Assembly: GCA_038496445.1 (NCBI GenBank)
Contig: JALMLS010000251.1
Span: 1-38,707, forward strand
Direction of reading: 5' to 3'
DNA length: 38,707 bases
Source of the DNA: Trichosphaerium sp. ATCC 40318
Taxonomy: Eukaryota > Discosea > Flabellinia > Trichosidae
A program made the position numbers and the translations under genes. The notes beneath the pieces were generated by a model. The model was not told where the DNA came from, ran no database searches, and worked only from the letters and a program-made list of their open reading frames with translations. Shown piece after piece: positions 21,588 to 33,585 of this stretch (the first letter of the stretch is position 1; each line of letters begins with the position of its first letter).

Positions 21588-22221
21588 ATGTCTGAGAGAA
21601 ACAATAGCCCATGTAGTTCTTCCAGGTGCGCTTGCGGTTAAACAACCTCGTTTTTTTATTTTTTTGTGAATTTTTGCCTAGCTCGAATGGAAATGAAGAC
21701 AACGTTACGCACTGGTATATGCACCCAGATGCAAGTTATTTTCGAGTGAAGTTGACGAACGAGCAACTTGAGTGCGTTAACGTGATTCCCCTTTGTTGCC
21801 ATTAACCTTCCTGTAGTAAAATAAGTAAGATACGGCCAAAGCCACAAGGTGTATTTGTAAGTTTGGTATTCAATTTATTCAAAAAACACTAAATTTTGTT
21901 TAGCTGCTGGACCCAAAAGAAGTGACCGATATCTACGTATGTGGTCTAGAACTACTCCAGGCCATTAATTTCGTCAGTGATAAGCTGGCAAAACAAATGG
22001 ACTGCGCTCCATTATACTTTCAATCTCTTCCAGAATGTCGCCAGTGCTTACTGGCACCACAATGTGCTCTTACTCAGCACTTGTCTCATATTATCAATCC
22101 CGTAGCTCTTAGGGACGTAATACAACAGCGTAATAATGGCGCGCATGGCGCGAATAGCGGTGACATCGGCAAAATGAGTCGTAGTGCATTTAGCATTATG
22201 AGAACCCTTGCTCGGGTGTGA
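21588..22221 (+). CDS. Divergent family-1 protein with HEPN-like R-x4-H motif
   Basis: Exon 1 MSERNNSPCSSS at 21588, GTGCGC donor; exon 2 from about 21685 with WYMHPDASYFRVKLTNEQLE; a short exon KISKIRPKPQGVF; and a last exon from 21904 with DPKEVTDIYVCGLELLQAIN, LPECRQCLLAPQCALTQHL, ALRDVIQQRNNGAHGANSGD and SAFSIMRTLARV, stop at 22221. LTNEQLE matches LTKEELE and RPKP matches GLRPKP/GLRPTP of the other copies, and the intron between RPKP and the long exon is in the same place, which makes it the same family in spite of low identity. RNNGAH at 22129-22146 is the cleanest HEPN motif of the set (R-polar-x3-H). Cys-rich insert CRQCLLAPQC is unique to this copy. Confidence 0.65.
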
Positions 22222-22540
22222 ATAAAACTTGTTTTTTTGGTTCAAACATTTTGGTTTGCCTGGCTTGGAACTTCTAAAAAGCCCATCTCGCACCTGACGT
22301 CAGAAAGGCCTTTAGTAATACGCCTTAGCTCCCAGCTCGCGATCTATCGCTGGTGCAAACTTTGCTTTTTGAAGTTAGCACGATCATTAGCCGATGGCCA
22401 AAACCGTTTATACTTAACTCGAGGTAGATTTTCTTCCTACCTTGTTTTTGATGCCATTTTAAGACAGAGCGCTACTTAGCTTATTGTCACTGAAACACCT
22501 TTTTCACGCATCAACGCGTATAAATTTAATTCGCGCTACC
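22222..22540. other. Intergenic, 5' flank of the STAT-like gene
   Basis: Short ORFs only, no recognised feature. Confidence 0.4.
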
Positions 22541-25236
22541 ATGACGTTTTATCCTGGTAACGGCGGAGATGATTTATTTATGTTGGACGATGCGAGAGGT
22601 ATTAATCAAATGGGTATGGCCCAAATACCGACGCTATCAAATACAGACGGTTTTACGTTCCAAAACTCTAATTTCGATAATACTGTGGACAAGTACGCGT
22701 GCCTAAAACAACCGCATGTTTATTCATTAATAGCGGTATTATCATCAAACAAGAGCCCAGAGATCTATTTGACTCAGAAGATTATTCCAACGTAACCCAA
22801 TCTCCATTTTCACTCGAGTAAGTACATGACGAAGTTGTATTTTGTAAGTAATGTGCAAAATTGATAGAAATAGGTCTTCGCTGTCTAACCCGAATTCTCC
22901 AGCTCCAGCTCATACCACGCTTCCACACCAACGTGCTGTTGACGATTCACCTGATTACAGCACGTTTACATTCGATTGTGGCATTTTTAGCTAATACAGC
23001 TTAGAGCAAAATATTCCACCACTCCTTCAGTCATTGCCAAATGCGATGGTACGTTTTATTTCGGTTATAGTTTAGCTACAAAAAAAAAAAAAAAAAAGAA
23101 ACGGCTATACTTTGCCACTAGTGCACTTAAATAAATTAAAATATTTATTGTAGGTAGATATGGAGCTTGTTGTGAATAAGACGCGTGTGAATCCGTACAT
23201 CCGTATCGGTAAAAAAATTCGCCTCAAACTGAACTCTATTCCGAATGTATACCATTTCTTGAAGCTAAAATCACAAAACGGCAACTACAGCGGCGATCAA
23301 GGTACAGAATTACCCTTTTGCCAAAAACGAATCAATTTTGAAGGGAGAATTTTGGGAATCTCTAAACGTTGTTCCTACGCCTTTAAAAAGGAGAAGCCCT
23401 TTTTTTACCACTGTTTGACGTTTTGGTGTAGTTTTTTTTTTTTGTCACAGGTCCATTTTCACTACGACTTGTATCTTTTACCTCCTCAAAAGGCTTTTTG
23501 TACATTTATTGCACTACCCAAGAGTTCACGCTCCTTTCACAAAACTTACCCGGTTTTGTTTTAATTAAGATTCTACCCTGTATTTGGACGTTCAAATAGT
23601 CGGTTTGGAGGATGCTCAAGTAATTGCCACGCTATGTAACAAGTGTCAAAAATCCAAAAGCAAAAAAGAAAAAACTACCGTATTCGGACCTATAAAATTT
23701 AATGTACGAACCTCTTTCGTTGGTTGGTGTCTTATTATATCTTCCATAGGATCAATTCCCTATTCAAGTTAACAGACAAACTCTTACGATGGACTTTTCA
23801 ATTCACTGTAACCACGAGCGTCCTGGAAGGCCACTAAAGTTTTGTTCCTTGGAATGCACTTTAATCAACAAACACAGGTAAATTATTTTTTTATTGAGTT
23901 TCAGCAACACTGCGCTCTTTTTTGACCTTAATTATCGTTTACACGTATACTAGAGAGCTTATTGGCCAAACTAAAGCTGCCTTTATGCTTAACTCAGGGT
24001 CTGGTAGTACAGTCGAGCAAAAGTCAGATGTTGTCAAATTTTGGCGTGTTTTTCAACACTTACACAATAATTCTACCTACTTAATATTACCTGAAGCTCT
24101 CGCTTCTAGAAAGCCCAGAGGCCCAAGTGCACAACCTAAGCGGTCTAGAAACTCTGACTATGTAATGGACCCAAAAGTATCGCAAAAGTCTGAACTTGAC
24201 TTCAGGGAGTCTTGCAGAGGTGTTTACAGAACTTCATTACCTCCTGATATATATAACGCACGTCCTTTGTCCGAACACGATCTACGGTAAGCGTTAACGC
24301 GATTTAAAACGTTTTGAAGGTCTTTTTTGTTGTTCTAATGTCGCGCGTAGTTGGCTTTGGGAATTTAGTCAGGGGCAGTTTGACGGTAATTTTTACAAGT
24401 TTGGCACATCGTGGTTGAACCCTTCATTCAATAGCCTCTCTCAGGTACGCATGTCAGCTGGCAAAACTCTCTCGAAAAAAATATAAGTTGGTTATTTTTA
24501 CAACGCTCCACTTCTTCTCCTTTGTGGGTAGATAAAATATATGTGCCTGTAAACGGTCAGATAGATACACCTCAAAGCCTCTTTCGTCCTTTTACTGAAC
24601 TTTGTATGGCTTATTTTGTTGTATTTACTCGTTGTTCTAGATTAAAGCGTTGTGGGTTGCTGGTCACCCTAACTTGGAGGTCCTACCTGCGTTTATTTCT
24701 CGCCAGCATTGTTTCAATATTCTTTGCCAACCAGCCGTCGCTGCGTCTACAGGATTAATTCGATGGAGTAGACAGTTCCCTGGGTCACTTATTATTCAAG
24801 TTAAAGGACCCGACGGTTCCATTAATGAGTGGTTGCTAGAAAGAACTTCTAATATGTTTGTATCATCTTATCAGTTTGATGGTAACAAGTGTCCATTGGA
24901 AAGAATGCTTCAAGTACGTCAATCTTTGTAATTAGCTCGCCGTTCATCCACTACGTTCGCACGTTATAAAAAATCCTTTTTGGCGTTGTTTGTCTCAAAC
25001 ACAACGTTCAAAGCGTATTTCTTTTTTTCTAGCACCAATACGTAGTTTCCGTTTATACTAATGCTTGCATGTAGTTACTGCTTCAGCAGAGAAAGCTGTT
25101 GTACCTTCTATGTCGCATTACAAACACAGCTGATAATTTTAGAGCTGTGCCATTACAAGATGTCTTAGGGAGCTTGGGTTGTTTCAACAACCGCCAAGAG
25201 ACTGCTGGGCCTATTTACAGGACGAGAGCAAACTGA
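22541..25236 (+). CDS. STAT-like transcription factor: linker plus SH2 domain
   Basis: Start MTFYPGNGGDDLFMLDD at 22541; acidic/Ser-Pro N-terminus; then a beta-rich region (VDMELVVNKTRVNPYIRIG; LATLCNK-like CNKCQKSKSKKEKT; TMDFSIHCNHERPGRPLKF) that may be the Ig-fold DNA-binding part. About 24340-24440 encodes WLWEFSQGQFDG, close to the STAT linker pattern W-x-W-F-D-G. An SH2 follows at about 24640-24915: ALWVAGHPNLEVLPAFISRQ, then TGLIRWSRQFPGSLIIQV with the phosphotyrosine-binding Arg in the 'FLLRFS' position, and GSINEWLLERTSN. The tail ends GPIYRTRAN, a tyrosine in the place where STATs carry the activating phosphotyrosine. Family role: SH2-pTyr dimerisation then DNA binding. One stop near 22989-23000 needs a short intron or a one-base fix. 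STAT versus another linker-SH2 protein is not settled. Confidence 0.6.
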
Positions 25237-25588
25237 TACGATCTTGTTTCAAACAAAAAAAGAATCGAAAGAACAAAAATACTTTTCGCTTAGGGTACTT
25301 TTTAATCTCCTTGTATTTTACTGTACATTAAAATTACAATGGCATAACAAACTGTTCTTTTTTGTGTGACAGTACTTAGCACGCGCTATTCCTTTCGTTC
25401 TCGCTACTGATACTTACGCCCACGAGGCGAAAAAAATACCTACTTACTGGCACACAAAAAGCACTGTGCGCTAATGAATGTGCACGAAGAATTTGTGCAA
25501 TGCATTACGTCTAGGTTTTCGTTGTTTAGGCTTGTTTAACTAGCATCAGATCTGACCTAGGTTGCAAGCTTACCAGATAAAACCGTAA
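25237..25588. other. Intergenic, nothing recognised
   Basis: Only short ORFs without splice or family support. Confidence 0.4.
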
Positions 25589-25840
25589 GTGCGAAATTCT
25601 CCATTCATGTTTATCCGTATACAAAGCCCTAGAACGTTTTTTGATTCTTTCAGGAAGTTTTACCAATCTCTTTTTGCAAAGAACTGCGTTAAAGAAACAA
25701 AAGAACATTGTACAGCATGGCAGTTTCCAAAAAAAGATATGTCAGGGTTCGTAAAGCGGTTCTTAAGTCGGCCTACCGGGCAACCCTTCGACAGAATCAA
25801 TCTTGCCGCAACACTTTTACCAGAAGTCGTGAGACAATAG
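25589..25840 (+). CDS. Small hypothetical ORF, possibly last exon of a spliced gene
   Basis: An acceptor TTCTTTCAG at 25645-25653 opens a frame KFYQSLFAKNCVKETKEHC, WQFPKKDMSGFVKRF and RINLAATLLPEVVRQ to a stop at 25840. Reading from an upstream ATG at 25589 is also open. A second overlapping frame (MAVSKKRYVRVRKAVLKS) is open and basic, so the frame choice is not certain. No family recognised. Confidence 0.3.
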   Translation: MRNSPFMFIRIQSPRTFFDSFRKFYQSLFAKNCVKETKEHCTAWQFPKKDMSGFVKRFLSRPTGQPFDRINLAATLLPEVVRQ

Positions 25841-27141
25841 GTGGTTAGCGAAGCCAGTGTTAGGAGACGAGCTGAGCCGCCGTTAAATGTTTAGTCGTTA
25901 GGCCCGAACTCCCCGGTGCGTGAGAACTTTTCTTGGACCAGATTATACCGGGTCTAAACCGTGTACGCTCAGCTAAGCCAATCTCCTTGGTATTGAATAT
26001 CAACAATTATCCTTTTGTGCACGTATAAACAAACAAAAAATAAATTATGGGATACACTTCACCGAAATATCCACTTAAAATACTCAAATATGGATAATGC
26101 ACATTTAAAAACGCCCACAAACCCTTTTGAAACCTATCCTGACGCGTGAAAACAGTATTGGCGCTGTTTTGGTTCTCAAAAAGTGTTTTTGTTAGCTATT
26201 AATCCTATTTTCCCTTGTGCTTTGGTAGAAATTCGTTTTCTTTGTCTAACGCATTACACAGGTTATAGTGAACCTTTTACACGCTGTGCGCGAAATGAAA
26301 TTTGAGGGAAATTAGGAAAGCTGGCTCTGAAAAAGTAGAAAACGACGCTATGAAACTTGTGAAGCTAAACTGTTTTTTTTTCCTTTTTCGGGTATTCAAA
26401 GGTGCCGTTTCATACGTGTTTGTTGAGTGCTTTTAACTAAAAGCACTTGGCATGCCTTAAAATGACAATAATATCATGCACAGTTGGTTCAAAAGTGCGA
26501 TCAGTACCGAACAAGTGCCAAATAACGAAAAACAGATCATTTACAACAAGTTTTAAGCAAAACCGATTAAAGCCGCAAACAAAAATTCAACGATCACCGT
26601 GGACGACTACATTCGCGTAGGCTAATCGGTTTGGCTATTGAGAAGACAGTTCAGCGTTTTGTCGCATAAACCACCATTACAGACCGCCATTTTCCTCCAA
26701 GTTAACCTGCCAGCCGCGAACGAATGAGAAGAATCAATCTGGTGTACCCCTGGGCTTGTGCAATATTACTGCTGATTTGTAGCCAACCAAAAAGCTCAAC
26801 CGACATTTCTGTGTAACCACCACGTTTAAACTCGTCTCATTAATACGGAGTGCTTCGTACCTTTGAAGGCGTGTCTTAAGCAAACTTAAACTTACGCGTA
26901 ACAGGTGCATTGTTCGTTGTTGAAGTGTTGCTTAGAACGAACGAAGTACAAGCGTTATGCCCTTGCTCGTAATTGTGAAATTGCGTTTCCTACCAATAAC
27001 TGTATTTATGCTGCCAACCGTTCAGCTTAATTATAATTGTGCTCGCGCACCGTTGAAACAAAACTTTATCACTAATAAGTATTTATTTGAAAAAGGAAAA
27101 AGTCTTAATTTCTTCCAGAATTTTGTTTGTGGCGTGCATTT
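25841..27141. other. 1.3-kb gene-poor stretch
   Basis: No ORF with family or splice support and no repeat seen. The right edge is the 3' flank of Rab2; 27145-27240 here matches 11935-12030 because the Rab2 pseudogene copy includes this last exon. Confidence 0.5.
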
Positions 27142-28071
<930 letters not shown>

Positions 28072-28336
28072 GGTTGGTTAGTCCTAATTATTTTCGTGCG
28101 CTTCAGTTCTAAAAAAAACTACCGTTGCTGAATTTAACTCCGTCGCCGTCAGTACACGTCGTGTAGAAATTTTTAGTTTGCGATTACGCATCAAATTCCA
28201 GACGTATTTCAAGTAAAGTAAACAGCAATAATATTATCGTCATGCTAAGGTGCCAGTGGGTATCAAAACCAAGCAGAAAGGACACCCTTCGTTCGAAAAG
28301 GTAGAACAACACCGCTTCGTTGGGTAGAAGCGCTCT
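28072..28336. other. Promoter side of Rab2, nothing else seen
   Basis: No coding feature supported on either strand. Confidence 0.4.
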
Positions 28337-28552
28337 TTGCGGCTCAAACGAATTGTTTTTAGTACCATCGAAAGTACGCGACGCGCTGTACTTACAATTG
28401 GCTGTTTATTTAACAAAACGCAAAGTTCAACCAAAAACCCGGAAACTTGCAAAGACAACTGGAATAGGTTTCATATAAGAAACATGGTTGCCATTATTGG
28501 CATTAGTAAATTCGCTCAATGGCCACTAGTATTACGCGTTATTGTTGTTTGA
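28337..28552 (+). CDS. Low-confidence small ORF
   Basis: Open for 71 codons (MRLKRIVFSTIESTRRAVL ... DNWNRFHIRNMVAIIG ... FAQWPLVLRVIVV). An acceptor GGGTAG just upstream (28324-28329) and coding-like VPVGIKTKQKGHPSFEK before a GTAGAA donor suggest a two-exon gene from about 28250. No family recognised; may be chance. Confidence 0.25.
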   Translation: MRLKRIVFSTIESTRRAVLTIGCLFNKTQSSTKNPETCKDNWNRFHIRNMVAIIGISKFAQWPLVLRVIVV

Positions 28553-28603
28553 GCGATTCTTACGCATCCTAAAACAAAAGAGTAAGCAAGAGGTACAAAG
28601 TAG

Positions 28604-28837
28604 TCATTTCTGTTCCCGAGAAATGTAAAAACATGAGCAGCAATGCGTTTTTTGTGCAGGATTGCTCAAACACTCATGTTCGTTTAGAAAATACTGCGGT
28701 GGAAAAAGCAAGTCGCAGTTTAATTTTTGTTTCAAATGTACTTTGACGATCAGCAAGCAAAGGTAACTTAAACCGTCCTTCTGCTGACACTGTATCACCA
28801 TACGATTCTGATAGGTGATGCGTCTGTTTTGAGCCAT
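28604..28837 (-). CDS. Low-confidence small Cys-containing ORF
   Basis: Open from MAQNRRITYQNRMVIQCQQ to a cysteine-rich end (KTHCCSCFYISREQK). A GTTTAA donor and AAAG acceptor inside would allow an alternative spliced form. No family recognised. Confidence 0.25.
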   Translation of the reverse strand: MAQNRRITYQNRMVIQCQQKDGLSYLCLLIVKVHLKQKLNCDLLFPPQYFLNEHECLSNPAQKTHCCSCFYISREQK

Positions 28838-29167
28838 CTACAAGTGTTTGATGGGTTACCTTTGAAAAAGAATAAACTTTATCACGTGATTGTCATATGT
28901 GATTTTTTTTGAAAACAATTATACTTCATTGACAAGGACGAATACAAATACGAACCTTTATTCCGTGGAGTTTTACGCTCCAAAACGATGCTAAGCTTCG
29001 AGGACATCCTGTAGTAATCTTACCCCTAACCCTGACGTAAATTTATATAGTTTCGTTCGTATAACTTTACTTCTCAGCAGAATTGTACTTTCCGTTACAT
29101 TGAGTAAAAATAAAATAAGAAAAAATCAAGAAAACCTTTACTGGTGTTTTTATTTGCTTAGTTTATT
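28838..29167. other. Intergenic, nothing recognised
   Basis: AT-rich, no supported feature. Confidence 0.4.
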
Positions 29168-29512
29168 TTATTTGGCGACGTACCACCGCGGTTCCCATCT
29201 CCCTCGTATTTCGCGCCAGCCTTTGTAACGAGTCTCCCTTACCATGTATTTTATCATTCTTCCGTTGACAGGTATTCAGATACATCAACAGAGATAAACG
29301 CCTCTTCGTTTATTCCCGTGTCAATGACTTTATAAGTCATCAAGTCTTTCAGCTGTATCCCAAAATCGTTTTCTGTAAGATAAGGGCCTTTCAAACGCTA
29401 AAAACCAAATATTAGTCAAGGATTGTTTTAGAGCTTGTAAATTGGAAAACAGTACAGAGACTGTACAAAAAGTGTAAACAAAGACGTAATTTGAGCTAAC
29501 AAGCGAGTTCAT
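29168..29512 (-). CDS. Small hypothetical protein, frameshifted
   Basis: Possible first exon MNSLVSSNY at 29512, GTCTTT donor, acceptor GGTTTTTAG at about 29402, then RLKGPYLTENDFGIQLKDL, INEEAFISVDVSEYLSTEE and, after a one-base frame change at about 29275, MIKYMVRETRYKGWREIRG and WEPRWYVAK with stop at 29168. The two halves join smoothly with a single added base, like the other one-base gaps in this window, so I treat them as one gene of about 95 residues. Family unknown. Confidence 0.42.
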
Positions 29513-29762
29513 AACTTTTTGTAGATTGTTTCCACTACGCGAGATTCCTGGATGTCTAGGTTTTTACACCTTTTTAAGTACCCTAGTGCCACCTTGGGTA
29601 ATTTTATGCCTGTACACAGGTATATTAGTTAAAAAGGTAAGTGGTTCGTGCTGTCGTGTATATGCAGTACCTTGCTGTTCTTAGGTGTTCAATGTTTTAA
29701 TTTTGACTAAAACAGAATTTCTTATGACTGTAAAAAGATTAATTTTCCCAACCTCTACTTGA

Positions 29763-30911
29763 ATGGCTTCCCGTGATACTAATCACAGGTGCCATTCCCC
29801 AGGTCGCGTACGTAGCACTTATAAACACAAATACGTTGTTTATAGGCATGTAGGGAACCAAGCGACCAAAAGAAGATAGAGACAATGGCAAACCTGCCAG
29901 CGGAGACGCTGACAGACCTGCCAAGCGGTTAAAAACCGCAGCTACGTGCGTTACACTAAACTTGTTTGTTTTAACCGTTTAGCTTAGACTGATACCAGAA
30001 CGTTATACTAAAATAGCGTCTGAACACTGTCATCTAGCATTCTACATGCTAGCCACGACAGACCTCACTTTTGGGCGGCACTTCCCTGACCTAGTTGAGG
30101 ATGATAAGGAGTGTTCTCTGTTAGACTGGCTGTCTAACATGCATTGGGAGAGGATAGTCTTCCTGACAAACAAGCCAGCTCTCATAGAGAGAGCTTTAAC
30201 AATAGTATCAGTGTTCATTTTCGAGGACACATTCCGAGAGGAGGAGGCAGCTTTAAGAGCTTGCGCTACTCTTGAATACAATTTTAAGCACTACATCGAT
30301 AGGCATAGCAGAGCCCTGGCATGTACGTTATTTCTTTTTTTTTTACTATTTCGAGAAACCTTTGACATTGGCGTAGGTAGCAAGGCTGGTACTGACACAG
30401 AGTGCGTATTTATTTGTTTCGCTTTGTTTGAAGTGTCGGGTAATTTATTGCTATTTTTAGGTTTAACGCTAAATGTGGCAAACGGTTTAGTAGCCCTGAG
30501 CTTTGCAAAAAATTAAACTTTAATTACAACGAGTTCAGGTGTTTTACAAACAACCTTTATATCGTTTGTGAGTGTATTTTATCAATGATATTACCACTGG
30601 AAGAGTTCATTCCAGAGGGGTTACCGCTCCTGAGGTGCCTCGATATTCATGGCTGGAACTCCATATTGTTCCACGGACCCAAATTGTGGGGTTTAGTCTA
30701 TGTCTACCTGAAATCGCAACGAAGAAATATTTGTCGCGCTAGAAACTTGTGGCGAACAATTATTAACAAGCGAAGCTTAATTTACCATGGTGGTAAACTT
30801 AGTCATTCAAAGTTAGAAGAAGATTGTATAAACTTTGTTCGAATTACTTGTCCTGAATTTGTTCCACGTATCACGGATTATAAGGTATGCTTTGCTTTTC
30901 GCGTCCGTTAA
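29763..30911 (+). CDS. Family-2 lineage-specific protein with HEPN-like R-x4-H motif
   Basis: Exons: MASRDTNHRCHSPGR (29763), GTACGT intron, EPSDQKKIETMANLPAETL, GTTAAA intron, then from about 30017 EHCHLAFYMLATTDLTFGRH, LLDWLSNMHWERIVFLTNKP, an intron at about 30324-30460, and RFNAKCGKRFSSPELCKK, LEEFIPEGLPLLRCLDIHGW, LWRTIINKRSLIYHGGKLS, ending at 30911 (or at a GTATGC donor just before it). The whole length aligns to the minus-strand gene at 10392-11811. RSLIYH lies at 30771-30788 and is followed by a helix with acidic residues. All exon joins are in phase, so this copy looks intact. The conserved block I/LPEGLPxLxxLDxxGW is the best probe for finding further members. Confidence 0.68.
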
Positions 30912-32107
30912 GGTTACTAACTAAAATATAGAATCAACTAGAAGAAGAAACAAGGAACACAATAAATAAATAAAAAATTTTCAAAGAAAATAAAAATTTG
31001 TAATATTGTCTATATACTTCTGCTTGCGTTACTTTTCTTTCACGATATTCTACATGAAGCATTTATTATCGCCTACCAAATTGTAGTTCTTATCACTTTA
31101 TGCTTCACTTTACTCTTCACTTCCTCTTCACTTCCTCTTTAGGCTAAATGACTTTCACTGTTTCTCTTCCTTTTTCTGATTTTGCTCGACAAGCTCTTCT
31201 TACGTTAGTGCAAATTTTATTGAGTACTAGCAGTACCCATGTACACTAAGCCATGACTTCGTACAACAACAATGGTGCGCTGTCTCATGACTGTTACGCT
31301 ATGGTTGTAGTGCGAAACACCACGTTCGTTACCCTGAATGAACACAGCGTAGTAAAAATATAAGCTACTGTATGAGAAATACTAAAAGCACCAGCACAAG
31401 CGATGGGCTGGTGCTGCGACCAGTGTCGAACATTGGAGGGTTGACGATAGTCACAGTAATCATCGAACGGAAATTTAGCTTATTTGGTTGCTAGCAAACC
31501 TGCAGTCAGATCGCAGATGTTATCGAATGCTGAGCGTCTCCACGTTGGTCCCAACGAAAACCCTCGATGACATCGTGTATAAGCGACTGATTTACCGTCA
31601 ATAACTACAGTAACGCTATTCGGTGACGACGTGTTGGCGCAGAGTTAGTAAGCCAGTGATCTAGTAAAATGTATTTTTTTTTTGTGACATCACGTGGTGA
31701 ATATCTGTTGGCATAATAAAAAGGGCACCTTCTATTGAAAATGATTGAGCCAAGTGAAGTTACACTTTTTGTAGTTCCTAGCGCCGTTGAAACAAAATTT
31801 CACTCCATAGAAACATAAAGCATGAGAAAGGAGTAATCATACTGCAAAAAAGAAAATACGAAGCCATCGTTTTGCACCCTACCACTTGATCGGCCTCAAC
31901 GAGGGCTCTGTTGGCGTACCTGCGTGCATATGTGTTACCTGGTTATGTAGCTCATCCTGTACGTGCGGACAAAATTTATGCTGCACATGTTGAAATACAA
32001 TACCAAGACCACTGATCATAACTACAAAACCACGAGAACCATAGTAACACAAAATGCTACAAGGGACTCGCGTTGAAAGTGTCCTGTATTTTCGCTTGCT
32101 TGTGCTG
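30912..32107. other. Intergenic with a hairpin and a short tandem repeat
   Basis: No gene supported. It contains a CTTCACTTCCTC-type 12-mer repeated about three times (31103-31139) and a perfect 9-bp stem AGCACCAGC/GCTGGTGCT with an 11-nt loop (31387-31415). The right end is the start of the inverted-repeat arm. Confidence 0.5.
31387..31415. repeat. Perfect 9-bp inverted repeat (hairpin)
   Basis: AGCACCAGC at 31387-31395 pairs with GCTGGTGCT at 31407-31415 around an 11-nt loop. GC-rich in an AT-rich spacer. Could be a structured RNA element or a binding site; no poly-T follows. Confidence 0.5.
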
Positions 32108-33004
32108 TGCCTTAAAAGACAACTTAAACATCGGATCTTGTCTAACAGAAAGCAACTTGTCAAGACTTTACTTTACTATCACTCTACAATACGACCATGA
32201 GTACAAACGAGAACAAGTGCGGCTTCATTGTGTCATTTTATTGCATTTGTAAGATGTTGTGTAGGAGCAATAAAGTGTACAAGGTTATCAACGGCATTGA
32301 ACTCACCAAAGAAGAGCTGGAGTACGTGTTGGACGAATTCTAATTTCTTTTCATTCTCTTGTGATATTAACCTGGCCCATCGTAGGATGATACAAGGGCT
32401 AAGACCAACACCTGAGTGCAAAGTTTTGGTACGAAGAACAAGTTTACTATTGGTTTTCTTAGTCTTTATTTTTGTAGAGTCCACCAATTCAAGATCTTGT
32501 GACTGGTGAGGGGCTAGTTTGTGGCGCTCTAGCTGAGCTAAACAAAAAGGCAGGGAAGTTCTTAACAAACCAAAGCAATATCAGCTTTGCGTGCCTACAA
32601 GAGTGGTTGTTGTTTATGCAAACCGACTCTAGTGCTGCTCAACTTACAAAAGCAGTTACTAGGGAGGTTGTCGATGAGCTGGCGGTCCAATGGGATCTCT
32701 TGACTCGCAGTAATTTTAAATTTAATCTGAACGCTTTGGCAGAATGTATTGGTAAACTTGTTCGTGTCCTTAATCAACAATGAGTTCTGAAATAAACGTA
32801 TTATTTTCTCGGTTTTATTTTACTATTTCTTACGTATTTACTACTTTGAGTGTTTACTTTGCTTTTCAATTGACCTGACTATTCGATGACACGTTGTATT
32901 GTTACTATTTTTACAAGCAATTGACATTCTAAACAATTATTCCAACCCACAGCTGTTTTCTATGCTGTGCTTATGGCCTCATGTACACGCTGTGCCATTC
33001 TGTA
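32108..33004. repeat. Left arm of large inverted repeat
   Basis: Nearly identical to the reverse complement of 37213-38458, from GCCTTAAAAGACAACTTAAA at the left edge to the CTGTGCCATTCTGTA block at about 33000. The right arm carries about 345 extra bases (37305-37650). The arm holds a complete family-1 gene with its promoter and 3' flank. Confidence 0.9.
32197..32783 (+). CDS. Family-1 protein with degenerate HEPN-like site (left-arm copy)
   Basis: Exon 1 MSTNENKCGFIVSFYCICKM to GIELTKEELE, GTACGT donor at about 32320; exon 2 MIQGLRPTPECKVL; GTACGA donor; exon 3 from 32479 with LVTGEGLVCGALAELNKKAG, NISFACLQEWLLFMQTDSS, EVVDELAVQWDLLTRSNF and IGKLVRVLNQQ, stop 32783. All joins in phase. It aligns to the gene at 8934 with the same intron positions. 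Where that gene has QRNDLYH this one has QWDLLTR: both the Arg and the His of the putative active site are gone while the flanking helices are kept. It would be a non-catalytic paralogue, perhaps a decoy or partner, if the motif is catalytic at all. Confidence 0.75.
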
Positions 33005-33394
33005 TATTCTTGCTTTTATAGCGCATTTGATAACTGAGGTACCAAAACACAGGTTAAAGTTTGTTGTTTGAAAATGTTAAAACTCATTTCATTAATCAGA
33101 CTTTTCATATTTGTGTAATAGTTTTATGAAAAGAAATCGTTTGTCTTCGTCTTTGGTCTTGCGCTAGGTAGGTAAACAGTATATATCATTTTACATGGAT
33201 ACCTTCTCTTTATTCGGCCGCAGCATATCACCTGTCTTCTGAATTCGAAAACTCTAGCTAGTTTCTTACTCGCTACTAGAATGAGGACAATATGAATTTT
33301 GCGAACGCCTAGAAATGTCTAGTAGTTTTGGTTCTGTGTAGAGCGTCTCCTCAAGTTTGTCTAATTCTAGCACCATGTGAAGTTGCTGCAACAA
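33005..33394. other. Loop region, nothing recognised
   Basis: No ORF or repeat supported. Confidence 0.4.
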
Positions 33395-33585
33395 GATTCA
33401 TGGTTAGCGCTGATGATGTCAAGCGTTGCCTGTAGCCATTGTAGCCCTCTCCAGGTACTTCCCTACGCGAACGAATATTAGACACAAATGCAAGCACACG
33501 TGCTATCGATGAATTTCTAGACAAGCGCACCTCTGATTATTTCGGAACCAGTGTAGCTGGTTTTGATATTGAAAGATGATTGATC
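33395..33585 (+). pseudogene. Fragment like a DnaQ/WRN-type 3'-5' exonuclease
   Basis: An exon ATRFMVSADDVKRCL, a GTACTT...ATTAG intron of about 50 nt, and an exon TNASTRAIDEFLDKRTSDYF followed by GTSVAGFDIE. 'GFDIE' preceded by a helix is the ExoI motif (xGFDxEw) of WRN/DEDDy exonucleases and the position relative to the upstream helix fits. I cannot follow the other exonuclease motifs downstream (stop soon after at TGA), so this is a broken remnant within the loop of the inverted repeat. Weak but specific. Confidence 0.35.

Noticed and set aside
32233-32568. 111-codon minus-strand ORF over the left-arm gene.
   Set aside because: Antisense shadow of exons 1-3 of the family-1 gene, crossing both introns.
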